The position numbers and the translations under genes are program-made. Under the pieces are notes generated by a model. The model saw only the letters and a program-made list of their open reading frames with translations, did no database searches and was not told the origin of the DNA. Shown here piece by piece: positions 13,374-17,423 of a stretch of DNA of 17,423 bases. This DNA is from Massilia sp. UBA2604 (GTDB lineage: Bacteria; Pseudomonadota; Gammaproteobacteria; Burkholderiales; Burkholderiaceae_D): NCBI GenBank assembly GCA_002339265.1, contig DDKG01000002.1:1-17423 (forward strand), read 5' to 3'. Within the stretch, counting starts at the first letter, position 1; every line of letters starts with the position of its first letter.

Positions 13374-13928
13374 TTACCAATACCGGACGCGGCCGGTATC
13401 CATGTGGACGAATTGCGAGCTGGCGTAATAGCCGACGCCGCCGCCCTTGAGCGACATGGCCGCTTTCTGCAGATGGCGCAGGTCGGTGCCCGGCAGGCGG
13501 ATGTCGATCGCCTTGCCTTCCATGTGCAGGCTGCGCTTGGCGACGCCGCCACTGCCGTGACCGCGCAGGAAAGCATTCGACTCCGGCGCGCGGTAGCCCG
13601 AGATGATGTGCAGTTCCTTGCTGTTGTCGAGCTTGCTGTTGAGCTGGCCGAGCAGTAGCAGCAGTTGCGGATCGATTTCCGCGATCTTGCCGCTACGATG
13701 GTCGCGCAGCACTTTATTGATGTCTTTCAGGGCGCCCTGATCGAACTCGCCTTCGGCCCAGAACGTGCTCGTCAGTTTCTCGCCAGTATGCGTGTTATAA
13801 AAACGCAGGCAGCACTCGCCGGACAGGATACTGCTGTCTGGTGATGTATTCTTGGCAAGGGTTGGAAGGGCGAGGGAGGAAGATGCGAGGAGGAGAGAGC
13901 TCTTGAGGAAGGAGCGTCGTTGAATCAT
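13374..13928 (-). CDS. mepK: MepK-like (YcbK, DUF882) peptidoglycan endopeptidase
   Basis: This 184-residue protein closely resembles E. coli MepK (YcbK), a zinc enzyme that cuts peptidoglycan cross-links, especially the 3-3 type, in the periplasm. A twin-arginine signal, RRSFLKS (4-10), is followed by a hydrophobic segment, so it is exported folded through Tat. Landmarks are NTHTGE (45-50), ISGYRAPESN (109-118), SLHMEGKAIDI (133-143) and GVGYYASSQFVHMDTG (164-179). The zinc ligands are His135, Asp142 and His175, all present. Length agrees with the family. The ATG at 13928 has AAGGA nine bases upstream. It is the first gene of an operon with an unknown secreted protein and a BamE-like lipoprotein, and is divergent from a PQQ-type dehydrogenase. 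Confidence 0.92.
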   Translation of the reverse strand: MIQRRSFLKSSLLLASSSLALPTLAKNTSPDSSILSGECCLRFYNTHTGEKLTSTFWAEGEFDQGALKDINKVLRDHRSGKIAEIDPQLLLLLGQLNSKLDNSKELHIISGYRAPESNAFLRGHGSGGVAKRSLHMEGKAIDIRLPGTDLRHLQKAAMSLKGGGVGYYASSQFVHMDTGRVRYW

Positions 13929-14063
13929 TGAAGGGAATCCTTACGCTGGTTCACTGATCCACTAATGATACGCTGATTGCGCAAATTGTGCAGATAAAAT
14001 GAAGCAAATTGCGGCAAATAAGCTACGATGTCAACTACTTAACGTTTTTTGGGAGACGAAGTA
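13929..14063. promoter_or_regulatory. Divergent intergenic region with two TTGC-GCAA palindromes
   Basis: This gap separates the mepK-like operon from the second PQQ-type dehydrogenase. TTGCGCAA (13977-13984) and TTGCGGCAA (14009-14017) are palindromes 32 bases apart, about three helical turns. GCAAATTG occurs as a direct repeat at 13981 and 14004. For the plus strand, TAAAAT (13995-14000) could be a -10 with a poor -35, CTGATT, 16 bases upstream. On the minus strand a perfect TTGACA (14034-14029) has no good -10. A shared operator is possible. Confidence 0.3.
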
Positions 14064-15239
14064 ATGCCGAGTATTGTCAGAAAGCTCTTGAGCAAAAAAC
14101 TGGTTCTGGCTGCCACACTGGCGACGGTCGGCACGGCGGCCATGGCCCAGGAAGTGACCCCGGTCGACAAGCCGCCGCTGGCCAAGGGCTGGAAGCTCGA
14201 AACGGTCGCCACCGGCGCGCCGCAGCCCTGGGGCATGGCCTGGCTGCCTGACGGCCGCATGCTCGTCACCGGCAAGCAGGGCACACTGCATCTTTTGAAC
14301 GGCAAGAGCTTCCAAGAAATTCCTCTCGACGGCCTGCCGAACCTGTATGCCAGCGGCCAGGGCGGCCTGCTCGACATCGCAGTGCATCCCGCAGACAAGA
14401 CGAATCCGCGCATCTACATGACGATGTCCAGCGGCAGCGACGACGAGAACCGGACGGTGCTGGTGCAGGGCGTGTTCGACGGCAAGCGCGTGACCGGCAT
14501 CAAGCAGCTGTTCGCGGTCAATATGAGCAAGAGCGGCGGCCAGCACTTCGGTTCGCGCCTGCTGTTCCTGCCCGATAACACCATCCTGATGAGCATCGGC
14601 GACGGCGGCAATACGCCCCAGCGCATCGGCAATATGCTGGCGCGCGACCAGGCCCAGAATCTCGCCGCCCACACCGGCAAGATTCTGCGCCTGACCGACG
14701 CGGGCCAAGCTGTCGGCAAGGGCGCCCTGGCGGGGCAGGCCAATGCCCGTCCCGAGATCTTCAGCTACGGCCACCGCAACGTGCAGGGCATCGCGCGCGA
14801 TCCGAAGAGCGGCCGCGTCTACGCCAACGAACACGGTTCGCGCGGCGGCGACGAGATCAATGTGATCGAGGCCGGCAAGAACTATGGCTGGCCGCTGCAA
14901 AGCTATACGCTGGACTACGGCACGCGCGAGCCGATCGGCATGAAGGTGGTGCCGGGCACCGTGCAGCCGATCGTCGTGTGGACGCCGTCGCCGGCGCCGT
15001 CGGGCCTGGCCTTCTACACGGGTAAAGCCTTCCCGCAATGGCAGGGCAGCCTGTTCAGCGGCAGCCTGGCCGGCCAGGACGTGCGCCGGGTCCAGCTCGA
15101 CGCCCAGGGCAAGGTGACTGCCCAGGAACTGCTGCCGGTCGGCAAGCGCGTGCGCGACGTGCGCCAGGGTCCGGACGGCGAGCTGTACGTACTGACCGAC
15201 GAAGCCAAGGGCAGCCTGCTGCGCATCGTGCCGAAGTGA
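14064..15239 (+). CDS. Exported PQQ-type sugar dehydrogenase (aldose sugar dehydrogenase-like)
   Basis: This 391-residue protein has a signal peptide (cut after about residue 28, AMA) and no lipobox, so it is probably soluble in the periplasm. The rest is a single six-bladed propeller of the glucose/sorbosone dehydrogenase family, like E. coli YliI/Asd. Landmarks are PWGMAWLPDGRMLVT (55-69), GGLLDIAVHP (100-109), QHFGSRLLFLPDNTILMSIGDGG (160-182, His161 the likely catalytic base), GHRNVQGIARDP (236-247) and NEHGSRGGDEINVIEAGKNYGWP (255-277). It should oxidise aldose sugars with PQQ and pass electrons to the respiratory chain; the substrate is not known. The ATG at 14064 follows GGGAG by eight bases. 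The window holds a second member of the family, as a lipoprotein, at 9433-10899. Confidence 0.93.
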   Translation: MPSIVRKLLSKKLVLAATLATVGTAAMAQEVTPVDKPPLAKGWKLETVATGAPQPWGMAWLPDGRMLVTGKQGTLHLLNGKSFQEIPLDGLPNLYASGQGGLLDIAVHPADKTNPRIYMTMSSGSDDENRTVLVQGVFDGKRVTGIKQLFAVNMSKSGGQHFGSRLLFLPDNTILMSIGDGGNTPQRIGNMLARDQAQNLAAHTGKILRLTDAGQAVGKGALAGQANARPEIFSYGHRNVQGIARDPKSGRVYANEHGSRGGDEINVIEAGKNYGWPLQSYTLDYGTREPIGMKVVPGTVQPIVVWTPSPAPSGLAFYTGKAFPQWQGSLFSGSLAGQDVRRVQLDAQGKVTAQELLPVGKRVRDVRQGPDGELYVLTDEAKGSLLRIVPK

Positions 15240-15256
15240 TGCGCGGCGCATGATGT

Positions 15257-15287
15257 GACGCCAGCGCGCGTCTGCATGCATGTTTTT
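15257..15287 (+). terminator. Weak terminator-like hairpin after the dehydrogenase
   Basis: GACGC (15257-15261) pairs with GCGTC (15268-15272). A TTTTT run follows only after ten more bases (15283-15287). The short stem and the gap make this a weak candidate. Confidence 0.25.
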
Positions 15288-15289
15288 GT

Positions 15290-15318
15290 TTGTTGGCAAC
15301 GTGAAACCTGCCTAGAAT
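15290..15318 (+). promoter_or_regulatory. Sigma70-type promoter of the M16 peptidase gene
   Basis: TTGTTG (15290-15295, four of six) and TAGAAT (15313-15318, five of six) are separated by the ideal 17 bases. Transcription would start near 15325, giving a leader of about 80 bases before the ATG at 15406. Confidence 0.6.
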
Positions 15319-15405
15319 GAATGTTTGCAAAGCGCGTCCCTGTGGCGCGCCTTGTGCGTTTCATTCCCGTCCCCGTCCTTCCCGGACCTTTTCAGGAGGA
15401 GCTGT

Positions 15406-17423
15406 ATGGCAGTTTCCGTTCGTCGCACCCTCGGCCTGGCCGCAGCACTCGCGCTTGCGTTTGGCACGTCTTCCCTCCAGGCTGCGCCGGCAAAACCGGC
15501 CGCCGTGCCGGACATCCCGATCCCGGATATCAAGTACACCAAGTTCACGCTCAAGAACGGGCTGACGGTGCTGGTGCATGAAGACCGCAAGACGCCGGTG
15601 GTGGCGATCAATACCTGGTACCACGTCGGTTCGAAGAACGAGAAAGTCGGCAAGACCGGCTTCGCCCACCTGTTCGAACACCTGATGTTCAGCGGCAGCG
15701 ACAACTTCAACCAGACTTACCTGAACGCGATGGAGCGCATCGGCGCGACCGACCTGAACGGCACCACCAACCAGGATCGCACCAATTACTTCCAGAACGT
15801 GCCGACCTCGATGCTCGACTATGCGCTGTTCGCCGAGAGCGATCGCATGGGCCACCTGCTGGGCACGGTCGACCAGAAGAAGCTCGACATCCAGCGCGGC
15901 GTGGTGCAGAACGAGAAACGCCAGTACGAAAACCAGCCTTACGGCATCGCCTGGGAACTCCTGACGACCAATACCTACCCGGCCGGTCACCCGTATTCCT
16001 GGACCGTGATCGGCAAGATGGAAGACCTCGACGCGGCCTCGATGACCGACGTCCAGGACTGGTTCAAGCAGAACTATGGCCCGAACAATACGGTGCTGGT
16101 GCTGTCGGGCGACATCTCGGCTGAAGAAGCGCGCGAGAAGGTCGAGCGTTTCTATGGCGCGATCCCGCCGGGCCCGCCGCTGGCCAAGCATGACGCCTGG
16201 ATCGCCAAGCGCACCGGCACCCACCGCACGGTGGCGCAGGACCGCGTGCCGCAGTCGCGCATCTACCGCACCTGGAACGTGCCGGGCGCCCACACGCAAG
16301 AAGAAGCGCTGCTCGACCTGGCCGCGCGCGTGCTGGGCGGCGGCAAGACCTCGCGCCTGTACAAGCGCCTGGTGTACCAGGATCAACTGGCCACCAGCGC
16401 CACCGCGAGCGACAGCTCGTCCGAGATCGGCGGCCAGTTCAGCATGACGCTGACCGCGCGTCCGGGCGCCGACGTGGCGAAGATGGAAAAGATCGCCGAC
16501 GAAGAATTGCGCGCGCTGATGAAGAGCGGCCCCACGGATGCCGAACTGCGCCTGGCCAAGACCGCGACCCTGGCCCAGTACACGCGCATGATCGAGCGCG
16601 TCGGCGGCTTCGGCGGCAAGAGCGACCTGCTGGCCTCGTGCGAGACCTATACCGGCAATCCTGACTGCTACAAGGTCTACCTGCAGCGCATCAAGGACGC
16701 CACCCCGGCCGTGGTGAGGAAGGCGATGAACGACTGGCTCAGCGACGGCGACTTCGTGCTGCAGATCGATCCGTTCCCGACCGGCCTGGCCGCCACCAAT
16801 ACCGGCCTGGATCGCAGCAAGGCGCCGGACACCGGCAAAGCGATGTCGCTCAAGCTGCCGCCGATGCAGCGCATGACCCTGTCGAACGGCCTGAACGTCG
16901 TGCTGGCCGAGCGCCATGAGGCGCCGATCGTCAACCTGCAGATGCTGGTCGACAGCGGCTATGCCTCGGACAGCGCCGAGATGCCCGGCGTGGCCAGCCT
17001 GGCCCTGCGCATGCTCGAAGAAGGCACGGGCTCGCGCAAATCGCTGCAGATCGGCGAGGAGCTGGAAAGCCTGGGTGCGAGCTTCGGCGCCGGCACCAAC
17101 CTGGATGGCGCCTTCGTCTCCATGAACGCGCTCAAGGCCACCTTGCCGCAGGCGCTGAACCTGTACGCCGACCTGGTGCTCAACCCCGCCTTCCCGCAGA
17201 ACGAGTTAGCGCGCCTGCAGCAGGACCGCCTGGCCGCGATCGCGCGCGAAAAATCCGACCCGCAGTCGATTGCGATGCGCCTTGCGCCGGCCCTGCTGTA
17301 CGGGCAGAACCACGTGTACGCCAAGCCGGGCACCGGCACCGGCACCGAGGACGCCGTCAAGCGCATGACTCGCGCCGACCTGGTGAAGTACCACGCCACC
17401 TGGTTCAAGCCGAACAACGCCAC
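15406..17423 (+). CDS. M16-family zinc peptidase, cut by the right edge
   Basis: The visible 672 residues belong to a pitrilysin/insulinase-family (M16) peptidase. A signal peptide (1-26, cut after LQA) sends it to the periplasm. The inverted zinc motif HLFEH is at 88-92 (His88 and His92 bind zinc, Glu91 is the catalytic base), and Glu170 in GVVQNEKRQ is the third zinc ligand at the usual distance. A second M16 domain begins near residue 490 (LSNGLNVVLAERHEAPIV) but has GVASLALRML in place of the zinc motif, so it is the inactive partner half, as is usual. Family members of this two-domain type have about 900 residues or more, so roughly 250 should lie beyond the window. The start has AGGAGGA five bases before the ATG. 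It has its own promoter and follows the dehydrogenase by 166 bases. Confidence 0.93.
   Translation, partial: MAVSVRRTLGLAAALALAFGTSSLQAAPAKPAAVPDIPIPDIKYTKFTLKNGLTVLVHEDRKTPVVAINTWYHVGSKNEKVGKTGFAHLFEHLMFSGSDNFNQTYLNAMERIGATDLNGTTNQDRTNYFQNVPTSMLDYALFAESDRMGHLLGTVDQKKLDIQRGVVQNEKRQYENQPYGIAWELLTTNTYPAGHPYSWTVIGKMEDLDAASMTDVQDWFKQNYGPNNTVLVLSGDISAEEAREKVERFYGAIPPGPPLAKHDAWIAKRTGTHRTVAQDRVPQSRIYRTWNVPGAHTQEEALLDLAARVLGGGKTSRLYKRLVYQDQLATSATASDSSSEIGGQFSMTLTARPGADVAKMEKIADEELRALMKSGPTDAELRLAKTATLAQYTRMIERVGGFGGKSDLLASCETYTGNPDCYKVYLQRIKDATPAVVRKAMNDWLSDGDFVLQIDPFPTGLAATNTGLDRSKAPDTGKAMSLKLPPMQRMTLSNGLNVVLAERHEAPIVNLQMLVDSGYASDSAEMPGVASLALRMLEEGTGSRKSLQIGEELESLGASFGAGTNLDGAFVSMNALKATLPQALNLYADLVLNPAFPQNELARLQQDRLAAIAREKSDPQSIAMRLAPALLYGQNHVYAKPGTGTGTEDAVKRMTRADLVKYHATWFKPNNA

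Noticed and set aside
14031..15299. Open frame of 422 codons on the minus strand
   Set aside because: It mirrors the PQQ-type dehydrogenase on the plus strand; its translation is His/Arg/Ala-rich without domain motifs.
15361..16917. Long open frame of 518 codons on the minus strand
   Set aside because: It lies opposite the M16 peptidase, whose plus-strand frame has a signal peptide, zinc motif, promoter and binding site. High GC with few stops explains the antisense frame.

Overview
The window looks like chromosomal DNA from a GC-rich betaproteobacterium. The gene set and the style of its palindromic repeats suggest Oxalobacteraceae, such as Massilia or a relative. That placement is an inference from protein style and repeat type, not from a marker gene. 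There are no tRNA or rRNA genes, no CRISPR array, and no transposase or phage genes. Genes are dense on both strands and no gap exceeds 300 bases.

Layout, left to right. The first bases hold only the start of a minus-strand gene that runs off the left edge. A small self-contained unit follows: promoter, 76-residue proline-rich protein, terminator. Next come an unknown acidic protein and a cytoplasmic tandem-GAF histidine kinase. The kinase converges on a receiver-DUF3369-HD-GYP response regulator, which probably degrades cyclic di-GMP. A Nei-type DNA glycosylase is divergent from a secreted DUF3016 protein. That protein converges on a three-gene operon read leftward: ECF sigma factor, one-pass membrane protein (probable anti-sigma factor), and an exported protein with a long Ala/Arg/Glu coiled coil. 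Both of these convergent junctions carry a pair of inverted palindromic repeats of one family (REPIN-like).

From about 8.97 to 13.93 kb everything is on the minus strand. In transcription order there is a mepK-like Tat-exported peptidoglycan endopeptidase, then an unknown secreted protein and a BamE-like small lipoprotein, all tightly coupled. These are followed by a ferritin-like DUF892 protein, an SRPBCC/AHSA1 protein, a PQQ-type sugar dehydrogenase lipoprotein and a hotdog thioesterase that ends in a strong terminator. On the plus strand, divergent from mepK, lies a second exported PQQ-type sugar dehydrogenase. After it comes an M16 zinc peptidase with its own sigma70-type promoter, cut by the right edge.

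The common thread is the cell envelope and signalling: two-component and cyclic di-GMP control, an ECF module with an envelope effector, peptidoglycan cleavage, and periplasmic or lipid-anchored enzymes. The least explained parts are the ECF-linked coiled-coil protein, the unknown partner of mepK, the proline-rich small protein, and several intergenic inverted repeats, one of which could form alternative hairpins.
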